From the NCBI GenBank assembly GCA_023091735.1, contig JALKBU010000208.1, positions 1 to 60,937 of the forward strand: a DNA stretch of 60,937 nucleotides. The letters run 5' to 3'. The DNA is from Trichomonas tenax (taxonomy: Eukaryota > Parabasalia > Trichomonadida > Trichomonadidae). Below the pieces are notes generated by a model, which worked only from the letters and a program-made list of their open reading frames with translations, did no database searches and was not told where the DNA came from. Made by a program: the position numbers and the translations under genes. Shown one piece after another: positions 50,256 to 59,374 of this stretch. Position 1 is the first letter of the stretch. Each line of letters opens with the position of its first letter.

Positions 50256-51289
50256 AATTTTCTAGTATCATTTTTGACCCTGTTTTGTAAAAATCCTCCC
50301 GATTTTTGGACAAAAAACTTAAACTTTTTATTTTTTCAATGATTGTCGAATTAATTATTTAATATCTCAAAACAGATAGCAAAACAAAGCATACACTTAT
50401 AGATGAAATCAAACTACTATTCCTTAGTGCTTGTTCTAGCTACTCTATAATATGCAGAATCCTCAAGAGAAAAAGACTATAAATTGAAAGTTATTCCGTA
50501 GAAAATCTGACAAAAATACCACGAGCTTAACAATTGATTTGCTGAATCTCAACACTCATTAAAATCAGACCCTATATGTATGCATTAGATTATATATCTC
50601 ATAAGTATTATAAATAGTATAGATAATAATTGTTTAGCGTTAGTGATGAAATTCAAATCAAGCAGTTAATTTTGGTATCATAAATGGAATTATCGTTTTG
50701 GAAAAAATTCAGTAAAAATTGGAGCATAACATCACTAAGAGATAATTTCAAATTTAAATCAAAATAGTTATATTAATACATATAGTATTAAGTCCTTATT
50801 TTATTTTCAGTATAGTTTTTTTTCATATAACACGGTTATGAACATGAAAAGACATCAAAATATTTGGACCATATGATTTTGTCAAAAAAATTGCATCACA
50901 CAATTGCCTTGATTCAAAATGGTAAACTCATTATGAATTCTCATCAAAATATGAATGCAATATGTAATATGTTATATGTTAATAAGGGAATCAAAAAGAA
51001 TCCTAATAAATGTATCCTAATGAGTGGAACGTATCAAACAATCATGTGGACAGCATGGAACTCCATTTTCAAAATTTCTTTATGTGTTGTAATGATCACA
51101 GTTCCAAAATCGACAGGCTTAACTCCGTTTACCCACAATGTATGTAATAAGCATAGTTTTTTGTATATTATGGCATCAAGTTTGTGATGTGAAGAACTCC
51201 CTGTTCATCTGACTTGGCTGTTTTTATAGATTTGTGGAGCCTTTTTGAGGCCAAAATTTAATTAGATATTTTGATCTCCAATCCCATTG

Positions 51290-51405
51290 ATTTAAAGCAC
51301 TGCATTAATATATGGTATAGCGACACATAAGAGCTATATGTGCATGCTAAAAGCAGGTTTCTATCTTAATTCTGCCTCGAGATATGCACGCACCTCCGGA
51401 CACCC
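51290..51405 (-). repeat. Right terminal inverted repeat
   Basis: Mirror copy of 50140-50255. Read on the minus strand, the outer end is GGGTGTCCGGAGGTGCGTGC. Confidence 0.85.
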
Positions 51406-51415
51406 TATAAAATCA

Positions 51416-51625
51416 TTATTTATGTTGAAACACAATTTCTTTCAATTTAGACTTTTCCCCAGAATCATCTTTCTTGATGGAATTAATGATTTTGCTAAGG
51501 ATGCATGTTTTCAAGTAGACAATTATTGAAACAGTTATTACAATCAAGATAATGATCGCTACAACGACAATGATGACGATATTAGAACTTTTAGGTTTTG
51601 CCCGCAAATAGCGTTTTTTTTTTAT
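51416..51625 (-). pseudogene. Membrane-anchor fragment beside the element
   Basis: A minus-strand frame without a good start codon reads RYLRAKPKSSN, then a strong hydrophobic span of about 20 residues (IVIIVVVAIIILIVITVSII), then a short basic/acidic tail ending EIVFQHK. This is the C-terminal anchor and cytoplasmic tail of a surface protein such as those of the BspA-like families. The rest is absent and an A-run bounds it upstream. Its stop lies about 10 bp from the end of the inverted-repeat element, so the insertion may have removed downstream DNA or simply lies nearby. Confidence 0.4.
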
Positions 51626-51743
51626 TTTTTAATTGATATCTTTGTCAATTTGTCAAAGAATGACATTACATTATATCAATAATTTTCTACAAAACAATAT
51701 TGTTGTTAAAATAAAAGCTCTATTTTAATCTCTATAAAATTTT

Positions 51744-53357
51744 TCACCATAAACCATCATCTTCTTCATAATTTTCTGAATCTTCAATGTTTTCGTCAAC
51801 ATATTGTTGTGCAGATTCTTCTTTAGCACGTCTAAGTTCTTGCAATGTATTTATTCTCTCCATTTCATGATCTTCTGGATCTGAATATCCATAATCTTCA
51901 TTCCCATCACTATCCATATAATTCCTTATATTTCTTCGACCAAACTCTTCGTGATCAACATCATTATCACCACTATCTTCAGATTTATGAGTCATCTGAT
52001 TAATGTACTCCAATATTTCAGATATCTTCTGACTCGTTTCATACGTCGGATCATTAAAATCATCCAAGCTATCAAACAACTCATCGCAGTTATCTTTTCC
52101 GTCTGCGTCCAAGAACAAAGAAATGAATAAACTCATGTAGTTGGAACCCATTAGTCTTCTAAAAACAGTGTACAAGAAATCAATAATCACTGGTGAATAA
52201 TCCATCGTGTCTGATGAAATATGAGATGTACAGGCATTAATTAAACCGATATCATTATATTTCATTGTGACAACTTTGTATATAACATCAGGTGTTGCAA
52301 ATCCAACTAATGATTTAAGAATATGCATTGCATCAATCTTTTGTGTTATTTTGTTTTCAATGATGATGCTGATAACATTACGAAGCAACTTCGCTTTCAT
52401 CAAAAATGGAACAATTGCTGGAGATGTTTCTATCAACCGCACAAGTAAAACTGATGCCTGGTGACAAATATTCTTTGATGGACAAAGGATGAGATTGCAG
52501 AGGAAAACAGGAGGCTCTGATATCTCGTTCCCTGTGTAGTCTAAATACATCGTATAGTAGTCCATGAATGGATCCATTTGGTATTCATTGACGATGTTTT
52601 CATGAATGTAATACATGATTTTTGAGTGCGTTTGAGACTTGAATATTGGTTCAGGATGTCTCCGTGCGATCGCATTGATACAGTTGATCATCAGAGGAAT
52701 GATGTTTTCTTTGTATAATGTAATTTTCAATATCGAATCATAAATCGAAGAATCGAGATCGTAAGCTAACAGATTTTCAAGTAATCCTATGTATATTCGT
52801 AGATAGTTTGGATGTCCGTTTTGTATTTTATCGAAAATTATATCGAAATTGATTATTTTTACGATATTGTGGTGATATTCTTCAGATATTGTTGAAATAA
52901 TCGAGATAAATCGCACTATTATATTGAAGAGTTCCTCATTTTCTTCGGTATTAAACAAATTTTGTAGTATTTCTAAAAAATCTGATGAAATTATTTGCAA
53001 CATTTGCTCCGATTTCGGATTCATATCAAAAACAACGGTATTTAGAATGCTGAGAGCTTGAATCTTAATATAATTATACTTGTTAATGAATATAAATATA
53101 AGTGCATTAAAAAAGTCTAAAGAATGAAAGCATTCAAGCTTTGCAATGTCTGTATTTTGACATAGTGCGATGATTTCTTTAAGTTTTTGCGATAATTCTT
53201 CTTTATTTTCATCTCTTGCAATAATAATTGTTGTTTCAAGAAGAGAATACAGGTCTTGCATTTCCAACTGCCTCCCGTTGACTATGAATTCATCGTTCAA
53301 ACTCACCACTTTTTGCCTCGCTTTTTCAATATCATATTGATATTCTTCTTTATACAT
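51744..53357 (-). CDS. ARM/HEAT-type solenoid protein with acidic tail
   Basis: About 537 residues, all helical (LLETTIIIARDENK, IKIQALSILNTVVF, LAYDLDSSIYDSILKITLY and so on), consistent with a trichomonad armadillo-like scaffold. The C-terminus is strongly acidic (DENIEDSENYEEDDGLW). No enzymatic motif. The ORF is open upstream to 53378, but the only ATG is at 53357 (MYKEEYQYD), which I take as the start. I do not recognise the orthologous group. Confidence 0.55.
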   Translation of the reverse strand: MYKEEYQYDIEKARQKVVSLNDEFIVNGRQLEMQDLYSLLETTIIIARDENKEELSQKLKEIIALCQNTDIAKLECFHSLDFFNALIFIFINKYNYIKIQALSILNTVVFDMNPKSEQMLQIISSDFLEILQNLFNTEENEELFNIIVRFISIISTISEEYHHNIVKIINFDIIFDKIQNGHPNYLRIYIGLLENLLAYDLDSSIYDSILKITLYKENIIPLMINCINAIARRHPEPIFKSQTHSKIMYYIHENIVNEYQMDPFMDYYTMYLDYTGNEISEPPVFLCNLILCPSKNICHQASVLLVRLIETSPAIVPFLMKAKLLRNVISIIIENKITQKIDAMHILKSLVGFATPDVIYKVVTMKYNDIGLINACTSHISSDTMDYSPVIIDFLYTVFRRLMGSNYMSLFISLFLDADGKDNCDELFDSLDDFNDPTYETSQKISEILEYINQMTHKSEDSGDNDVDHEEFGRRNIRNYMDSDGNEDYGYSDPEDHEMERINTLQELRRAKEESAQQYVDENIEDSENYEEDDGLW

Positions 53358-53746
53358 AAATGGCTTACAACCAACCAAAGGTCTTCACAAATGATCATAT
53401 CAAATACTCTAACCCTTTATATGCGTAAATCGTATTTTTGATTTTAATATACATGCCTCAATAACATTTTCCATTATCAACATACTAATCCAACGTATTG
53501 TGGCTTATATTAATATATATTCACCATACAAATATTAAATGCATATTGTATAACTTAATGGGGAAGTTAATGAAATAGATCATAATGCTCAATAGGTCCC
53601 ATAGCCATATATGCATGATATTAAACAAGTAGACATGTGTAATAAAAATATTTTTGTCTTGTAAACTATTATTATGGCATGTAATATATGTTTTTGGCAT
53701 GTAATTTATATATTTGTCGTGTAATGTCAGTTGAGTAAAGTGCCTT
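53358..53746. promoter_or_regulatory. Promoter region of RPL12 with 20-bp array
   Basis: Four consecutive 20-bp units each carry the word GTAA at the same place (53661, 53681, 53701, 53721), giving cores CTTGTAAA, CATGTAAT, CATGTAAT and CGTGTAAT. A further ACATGTGTAAT starts at 53633, 22 bp earlier. The array ends about 25 bp before the initiator. The uL11 gene is one of the most strongly expressed genes expected here, which fits an activator-binding array. Confidence 0.6.
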
Positions 53747-53755
53747 GTCACTTTT
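53747..53755 (+). promoter_or_regulatory. Initiator of RPL12
   Basis: GTCACTTTT is followed at once by GACGATA, the complement of TATCGTC. A pyrimidine-rich stretch (TCTTCCTTTTTTTC) leads to the ATG at 53788. Confidence 0.65.
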
Positions 53756-53787
53756 GACGATAGCCTGTTGCTCTTCCTTTTTTTCTA

Positions 53788-54270
53788 ATGGCTGACCAGG
53801 CTGTTATCATTAAATGCCGTGTTTGGGGTGGTGAGACAGGTGTCACATCCAAGCTTGCTCCAAAGCTCGGTCCACTCGGTGTCCCAGCTCCAAAGGTTGC
53901 TCAGGAAGTTGCTAAGGCCACAGAGAAGTATAAGGGATTCCGTGCCACAGTTAAGATCACAGTCCAGAACCGTGAGTTCAAGGTCGAGGTCGAGAACTCC
54001 ACATCCACACTCCTCATTGCCGCCCTCAACGAGCCACACCGTGATCGTAAGAAAGTTAAGGCTGTCAAGCACAACGGCTCCCTTTCCATCGATACAATCA
54101 TCGACATTGCCCGTACAATGCGCGAGAAGTCCTGCGCCCGCAAGCTCGCTGGCACAGTTAAGGAGGTCCTTGGCACAGCTCAGGCCATGGGTGCCCGCGT
54201 CGATGGCATGGATCCAAAGGAAGTCCAGAAGAAGATTGCCGCTGGTGAGATCCCAATCCCAGAGCAGTAA
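53788..54270 (+). CDS. RPL12: 60S ribosomal protein L12 (uL11)
   Basis: 160 residues, the family's usual size. WGGETGVTSKLAPKLGPLGV near the start and TMREKSCARKLAGTVKEVLG in the C-terminal domain are diagnostic. It lies at the base of the ribosomal stalk, binding 23S/28S rRNA helices 43-44 and the GTPase centre. Codon use is clearly more G/C-rich than the neighbouring genes (many GTC, CTC, GCC codons), as expected for high expression. The initiator and phased array lie just upstream. Confidence 0.95.
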   Translation: MADQAVIIKCRVWGGETGVTSKLAPKLGPLGVPAPKVAQEVAKATEKYKGFRATVKITVQNREFKVEVENSTSTLLIAALNEPHRDRKKVKAVKHNGSLSIDTIIDIARTMREKSCARKLAGTVKEVLGTAQAMGARVDGMDPKEVQKKIAAGEIPIPEQ

Positions 54271-54493
54271 AATCTACTTATGACTTATCAATATAAATTA
54301 TTTTCAAAAAGTCCTTTTTTTTTGCTTTTTCCCTATTACTCCTCTTCTTTTATTGTTTAATGTGGCCAATATCATTCGATATAAAAAACATATGAGATAA
54401 TATCTAAAAATAATTTAAAAATCGTTAACAATGCATCACAGACTATATAATGGAATCAAGAATGAGCGAAAATAAATTAATTGCTAAATTTTT

Positions 54494-54502
54494 GTCACTT
54501 TT
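54494..54502 (+). promoter_or_regulatory. Initiator of RPC8
   Basis: GTCACTTTT about 20 nt before the ATG at 54518. Confidence 0.65.
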
Positions 54503-54517
54503 CTTCTAAACATAATT

Positions 54518-55132
54518 ATGTTCGAAGTCATTCTCGTTGAAGACAAACTTCCACTTCCATACCACCACCTGAAGATGGACCCTTCACCTCAGGAAATAAC
54601 AGTTGACCCACAAGTTTTGTGCGATATAATCACACATAAATATAACGACACAGTTCTTCCGAACTATGGACTTTTGATTGACTTATTCGACATCGTCAAG
54701 GCATTTGAGTGCAAGTCTCTTCCAGATATTCCTGTCTCCTACGTCAGATGTATTTTTAGGTATATTGTTTTCAATCCACCAATTGGTTCTGTGTGGACTG
54801 CAAAGATCTCTGGCACAAATGAAGACGGAATTTCACTTCAAATGACATTTTTCAGCGATATTTGGATCCCATGGGCTAATTTACCAGAAAATACAGAGTA
54901 CGAAGCTAAAACAAATACATGGAGATTCATTCCAAATGCTGGCGACGAGGATGACTCTGAAGAAGGCGAATATTATTTCAGCGAAGGTTCTGTTGTTAAA
55001 TTCCGCGTTTGCGAAGTCAAATACAATCAAAACGAAAAGGCTGGACCACTTATGACAATTATTGGCTCAATGAGTACCAATGGTCTGGGTCCAATTGCAT
55101 GGTGGCAACCTGATGATGCTCCTGAAGAGTAA
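54518..55132 (+). CDS. RPC8: RNA polymerase III subunit RPC8 (Rpc25/Rpb7-like)
   Basis: 204 residues, the size of human POLR3H (204). The N-terminal Rpb7-type half has LPNYGLLIDLFDIVKAFE, and the S1-like half begins with VFNPPIGSVWTAKISG followed by MTFFSDIWIPWANLP. The end reads IIGSMSTNGLGPIAWW, matching the VGSISEPGLGLLSWW end of POLR3H. It is part of the RPC8-RPC9 stalk of Pol III, needed for initiation on tRNA and 5S genes. Start from initiator position. Confidence 0.85.
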   Translation: MFEVILVEDKLPLPYHHLKMDPSPQEITVDPQVLCDIITHKYNDTVLPNYGLLIDLFDIVKAFECKSLPDIPVSYVRCIFRYIVFNPPIGSVWTAKISGTNEDGISLQMTFFSDIWIPWANLPENTEYEAKTNTWRFIPNAGDEDDSEEGEYYFSEGSVVKFRVCEVKYNQNEKAGPLMTIIGSMSTNGLGPIAWWQPDDAPEE

Positions 55133-55282
55133 TACATTAACTCGATTGTTTCATCATATTATTGTTTAGTTTACTTGTGATAAAATTATTTTGATAATTC
55201 TATTCATTCACTATCATTTTAAAAAGAATACGTTAATGCATAGTATTCATGCTTGCAGTTATTATTATACAAATATAGTTTA

Positions 55283-55888
55283 TCAAACAAAAGGCAAAAA
55301 GACAATAATTAAAGTAACAAATATAATCATAATTATTAGATTCTTATAAGCATATATCGAGTTCTGTAGTGAGTTAGTTATGATAATTGGCTCAGAATCT
55401 GAATCATCAATATCATGCTCTGAGCTCTTAGGGACAATTATATCTTTTGCTGATATGGTGCAGTGACATTTTGGACACTGGTCAGAGGACTCAAGCCATT
55501 TCTCAATACACTCTCTGCAAAAAGTGTGTCCGCATGTTCCAATGGTAAAATTCTTAATTGGTTCAAGACACACGGCGCATTTGAAATAACATGAATTTCC
55601 GGACCTACTTTTGGATAATCCTTCGCTTTCTAATCGTGAATTTAGATATCTTAAATCTGAAGTTGTAAGATTATCAACAGCGTATGAAATGAAATCATCT
55701 ATTTCGTCTCGTTTTGACTTTGCCCATGTTTCTTTTGCAGGTGATTTATAGACATTCGAAATAACTTTTGATGGCGTGAAATCTGCTTGATTTTGAATCG
55801 AAAATCTGCCAGCACGTATTGGAGAAGGACTTGAATCTTGGTCTAAGCTTTTATCGTTCTTAGTATTACGAGGAGTGGCTGGTTGCAT
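55283..55888 (-). CDS. RING-finger protein with C-terminal membrane anchor
   Basis: 201 residues. C3HC4 RING at 104-141: C104, C107, C119, H121, C124, C127, C138 and C141, with the trailing KW after C127 typical of E3s. The last ~19 residues (183-201, NLIIMIIFVTLIIVFLPFV) form a hydrophobic anchor ending in the membrane. This layout resembles RNF5/RMA1-type ER E3 ligases, which act in ER-associated degradation. The N-terminal 100 residues are Ser/Lys-rich and not conserved. Substrates unknown. Confidence 0.75.
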   Translation of the reverse strand: MQPATPRNTKNDKSLDQDSSPSPIRAGRFSIQNQADFTPSKVISNVYKSPAKETWAKSKRDEIDDFISYAVDNLTTSDLRYLNSRLESEGLSKSRSGNSCYFKCAVCLEPIKNFTIGTCGHTFCRECIEKWLESSDQCPKCHCTISAKDIIVPKSSEHDIDDSDSEPIIITNSLQNSIYAYKNLIIMIIFVTLIIVFLPFV

Positions 55889-56332
55889 AATTTTCTAGAA
55901 TCTAAACGTACACTATGAAAAAAGTCATGAATCATCTTTTTTGAGGATTTTCGTGCGCTAAAACTTTAGGCAATGCATACATAAGTCTTGGAGAATAGCA
56001 TATCAAAGGGAAACAAGTCAATTTCATTTTGATTTTGAGAGAAGACATATGCACTGCAGTTTTTCATGCTATCGGGCAACTAAAGTGATCTATGATTTAT
56101 AATTAGAACAAAAATGAGCAATTTCTAGCACAAAATCGCCAGATATTTGTTACCATGGAGAGTTTATGCTATAATGAAAATGAGCTACACCATTTGGTGT
56201 TGTGAATGTACGATATGAGACAATGGTTTCATTCGACATCTGATTTGAATGATAAAAAGTTTTACTAGTTTCCAAACAATACAACATAAATACACATAAA
56301 AGGAGATTATATGAATATAAATCTTCAAGAAT
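55889..56332. other. Intergenic region with a 29-codon ORF
   Basis: A minus-strand frame at 56150-56239 starts with ATG and reads MSNETIVSYRTFTTPNGVAH, then FHYSINSPW and stop. It reads like the N-terminus of a protein and may be a truncated gene. Nothing else is seen in this 440-bp stretch. Confidence 0.3.
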
Positions 56333-56803
56333 TCAGAAAAGAATTCCAGATAATTGGTATAACGAAAGATAAGCTAAGGTAACAATGACTACAGAGATGA
56401 AATTCGATCTGATATAGACTCCATAGCACAGCAATGGATATGATATTAGTATTGATATTGGAATAGAAATGACCAAATAGGGATAGAGCGTAAACCATCG
56501 ATCAATGGTCAAATCCAGCTTTTTACCCATGGACCTTGACTTAAATATAAGAAACACGTACGAAAATAGTGCATATCCGATGAATAAATAACTTAAATAT
56601 ACGAAAGGATTTTCTGAAGCGATTTCTAGCATATTGAATTTACTTAAGAGAACGAGAATGACAGCGCTCATTAATGTCAATAGAGGAGCAGTCAATATCA
56701 ATATGTTCTCAAGAATCTTTTGCACTTTCCAAATCATTGTTTTCATGTCACATGTCATGAAATTACTTCCAAAAATATTTGAAACCCCAAGAGTTATACA
56801 CAT
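56333..56803 (-). CDS. Small polytopic membrane protein
   Basis: Up to 156 residues, with about five hydrophobic spans (LILTAPLLTLMSAVILVLL, NPFVYLSYLFIGYALFSYVF, LYPYLVISIPISILISY, LLCYGVYIRSNFISVVIV and LAYLSLYQLSGIL). One charged loop (KSRSMGKKLDLTIDRW) separates spans two and three. I do not recognise the family. The true start may be at 56746 (MKTMIWKVQK), because the bases before it (ATGACATGTGAC) resemble the recurrent promoter element. Length would then be 137. Confidence 0.45.
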   Translation of the reverse strand: MCITLGVSNIFGSNFMTCDMKTMIWKVQKILENILILTAPLLTLMSAVILVLLSKFNMLEIASENPFVYLSYLFIGYALFSYVFLIFKSRSMGKKLDLTIDRWFTLYPYLVISIPISILISYPLLCYGVYIRSNFISVVIVTLAYLSLYQLSGILF

Positions 56804-57321
56804 GCTGATATTTATCGAAAATTTGAAATCTTGACTTTTATGACAACAATTTTATCACTGTTAGATATTTTGATTCTATTTCTTATTTTGAGATATTTTG
56901 GCGGTTAAAAACGGATCTGACAATGTTATTATTTCTTTAGTTTATGTGACAAAACATGACATAAAACAAAAGATACATTAGTGTTGAACGAACAATAACG
57001 TATGATGCCAGAATTGGTGCAATATTTGTATTAAGAGAGAAGAGACTTCAAAACTCATCCCTATATCATGATTCACCTTGATTTCGACAGTGAATATATA
57101 TAATCAAAGTTCTTGTGATATAAGCATTTCCCCATTTAGTTTAAGTCATGTTTATGACAATAAATAGATAAAAACAACATATTATAGCAAATTTGAATTT
57201 GCATGTTCAATAAAAAAAGGGTACAATCGAGCCCAAACAATATATTTGGCAAACTGATATGAATATTTGTTTATAGAGTAGGGTCATGAAATCATAAAGT
57301 AAGAAAAAAGGAAAAAGTTAC
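56804..57321. other. Intergenic region
   Basis: About 520 bp. GAC words related to the recurrent element occur at 56919, 56948 and 56958. No gene is supported. Confidence 0.45.
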
Positions 57322-57367
57322 GACGACCATGGGATTCGAACCCGCTTAACCACTCGGCCAAGCCGTC
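57322..57367 (-). pseudogene. Truncated tRNA-like sequence with intact A and B boxes
   Basis: 46 nt on the minus strand. Acceptor halves GACGGCT and GGTCGTC pair (with G-U pairs). D-arm sequence TGGCCGAGTGGTTAAGC is complete and the T-arm GGGTTCGAATCCC is complete, but they are joined directly. The whole anticodon arm and the variable arm are missing. The flanking words are those of a Ser/Leu-type tRNA. The A box (TGGCCGAGTGG) and B box (GGTTCGAATCC) are intact, about 10 nt apart rather than 30 or more. T-runs (minus-strand CTTTTTCCTTTTTTC) follow within 20 nt, so Pol III could still use it. Confidence 0.7.
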
Positions 57368-57535
57368 TGTACTTAAATTTGGTTCGTGCATCTCTCCTGA
57401 TGAGATTTCCACAATTTTATTTTCTTATCTTTGATATTAGATGGATAGCCTAACGTTTCATTGATGCTGAACAACGAAATACTGTTTTATCGATTGGAGA
57501 TGATACAAGATATTTATTTAAAGTATAAAGAAAAT

Positions 57536-58510
57536 TTAAACTGTTGCCTGTGAAGCAGAGGCAGCAACCTGATCAGGGTGTTCCTTGGCGTAGTCAGCAG
57601 CGATAGAAGCAGCTTCACCGAAGGACTTAGCCTTGAGGTTGCCCGACTTGAAGTATTTGAACGCTAAGTACCAGAGCCAGCAGACTAAAGCTGTGAAGCC
57701 TGTTGCGAGGATGGACCAAACGATGCCAAAGCCGCCAACCCACTTTCCTTTAGTACCATTGAGAATGTTGATTGAAGCAATCCAGCCGATTGAGCCATAA
57801 TCCATGAATGCGATAGCGAGGAAGAGTGTGAAGATTGCCTGAACAGCAAACGTTGCAAGGAATCCTACAAATTTCAAGCCCTTCTGATCTCTCAATGAAT
57901 TGTAGAGGGTAATGAAGACAATGTCGATGAAAACTGGAACAAGGACGAGCATATAGAGAACAGAGTATAGAATCGATGCGGCAGGCGAAGAAACAGATCC
58001 TCCTGTGCCCAATGAGAAGCAGCAACCGAGAACATTGAGAACAGTGAGAATTGCGAAGGCGTACTGAACCCACTCATGGTACTTAACCATCTTACGTGCA
58101 TCTTCTGGGATTTCCTCCTCTGGGTAGTACTTATACCAATTCAAAAACTTCGGGAAGTTCTTCTTGTGAGTGTTAAGTTGATCGTATGTGCCATCAGCCT
58201 TTGCCTCTTCGATTTGGCGCTCACGGTCTGCGATTTTCTGTTCCTTTTCAGCGAGCGCTCTTTCTCTCTCTTCGAGGTCTTTCTCTGAAAGCGATAAACC
58301 AGTGTTAGGATCTTTGATAACACCTCCTCCGAGATTTCCAAAGATAGGAATGTTGGAGCTAACCTTTGTTTCCTCCCTTTTCTCAGGCTCTGGTGGTGGA
58401 GGTGTGTAAGTAGTCTGTTGCGGTGGCGGGGAGGCCGGCTGCATTGCGGGGGTGGAGTCCTCCGCGAAAGGATTGTACGAATCGTCGACTGTGTCGAATG
58501 GATTACTCAT
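57536..58510 (-). CDS. Secretory carrier membrane protein (SCAMP)
   Basis: 324 residues. NPF motifs at residues 3-5 and 13-15 (EH-domain binding), a proline-rich stretch, a charged coiled coil (about 70-108, ERERALAEKEQKIADRERQI), the conserved segment NFPKFLNWYKYYPEEEIPED, and four membrane spans (about 150-280). That is the SCAMP order. SCAMPs recycle membrane in post-Golgi and endosomal traffic. The ATG at 58510 is chosen because the earlier in-frame codon is TTG. TATCGTT lies about 30 nt upstream on the sense strand, and a spaced TGTAA array lies 245-365 bp upstream. Confidence 0.85.
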   Translation of the reverse strand: MSNPFDTVDDSYNPFAEDSTPAMQPASPPPQQTTYTPPPPEPEKREETKVSSNIPIFGNLGGGVIKDPNTGLSLSEKDLEERERALAEKEQKIADRERQIEEAKADGTYDQLNTHKKNFPKFLNWYKYYPEEEIPEDARKMVKYHEWVQYAFAILTVLNVLGCCFSLGTGGSVSSPAASILYSVLYMLVLVPVFIDIVFITLYNSLRDQKGLKFVGFLATFAVQAIFTLFLAIAFMDYGSIGWIASINILNGTKGKWVGGFGIVWSILATGFTALVCWLWYLAFKYFKSGNLKAKSFGEAASIAADYAKEHPDQVAASASQATV

Positions 58511-59374
58511 AAATTTATTCAAATTTATTGAACGATACGCTCATTCAATTATAAATTTTGATTGCATTAGCATTAGTTTTGTCTGCAATGTCTATATTTC
58601 GAGTTTTTGAAGATGTGATAAAATATTAACGATAAAAAATTTCGATCACCGATGAAGAAAAAAATTACAAGTTTTGTCTTTTGTAATTTTTTGTGTGCAT
58701 AATTAAGTGATCAGTTAACACAGCGAAATTAGATGGTACTTTTGATATATTGATTTGACATGTAAAGAACTGTATTTCAATATATTTGACGTGTAAATGT
58801 TGGATTAAGTTTAAAATATGACATGTAATTAAATTTTATGACGTGTAATTTCAACCATTCTGAGGAAATGTCACGTAATTTAGCAAAATTTTAGATCATT
58901 GATGATCTCCGGTGATATTTATTAGTTGAGGTATAGTTGCCGCGATGTCATTATATACACAATCAGGTGCTAATTACCGTATCCTTGGATGTTACTCTTT
59001 ATTGAATTTAATATAACACTAAATGAATGCCTTAAGATATTTTGATCAAAGTTCATTGGTGTGCAATCTGTATTGGAACATATGCAATGGCTTTAATGTT
59101 AAAATTTCGATTTCTATATTTTTATCCATTGTATGATAAAATATAGAGCCTTTGCAATTATATGACCTAAGTTGGATGCTGTCTGTTTTCTTATTCTAAT
59201 AGATGTTATTATACGTACCGAGAAAAATTGATGTTATATTGAACAAATAGACTTCAATCCATTGATCAATATCATAATAAGCAATCAATATTTTTATACA
59301 GCAACTATATAATAATGTTGCGATGCTTGAATGAATGAAAAAAATTATACAATTAGGGGATAGAAATAACATGT
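58511..59374. promoter_or_regulatory. Upstream region of SCAMP with a TGACATGTAA array
   Basis: Five copies of the element have their TGTAA/CGTAA word at 58761, 58792, 58824, 58844 and 58874, i.e. steps of 31, 32, 20 and 30 bp. The cores are GACATGTAA, GACGTGTAA, GACATGTAA, GACGTGTAA and GTCACGTAA. The distance to the SCAMP ATG is 245-365 bp. From 58890 to 59374, downstream of the LMW-PTP gene, no element or gene is seen. Confidence 0.5.

Larger units (their letters stand above)
50138..51407. mobile_element. 1.27-kb DNA element with 116-bp terminal inverted repeats
   Basis: Terminal repeats at 50140-50255 and 51290-51405 are inverted copies, 116 bp each, with about nine differences (roughly 92% identical). 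The outer ends read GGGTGTCYGGAGRTGCGTGC. TA occurs just outside both ends (50136-50137, 51408-51409), compatible with a TA target-site duplication, but the DNA is A/T-rich so this is weak. The interior frame at 50864-51187 (107 codons) has no transposase signature that I can see. It is most like a non-autonomous Tc1/mariner-type or related element. Confidence 0.7.

Noticed and set aside
50864..51187. 107-codon frame in the element as transposase
   Set aside because: No catalytic D/E pattern or helix-turn-helix visible; left unassigned.
57395..57412. CTGATGAG as a hammerhead ribozyme core
   Set aside because: No GAAA partner and no flanking stems.
57395..57470. Possible box C/D snoRNA (TGATGA ... 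CTGA)
   Set aside because: The end sequences do not pair and such words are frequent in A/T-rich DNA.
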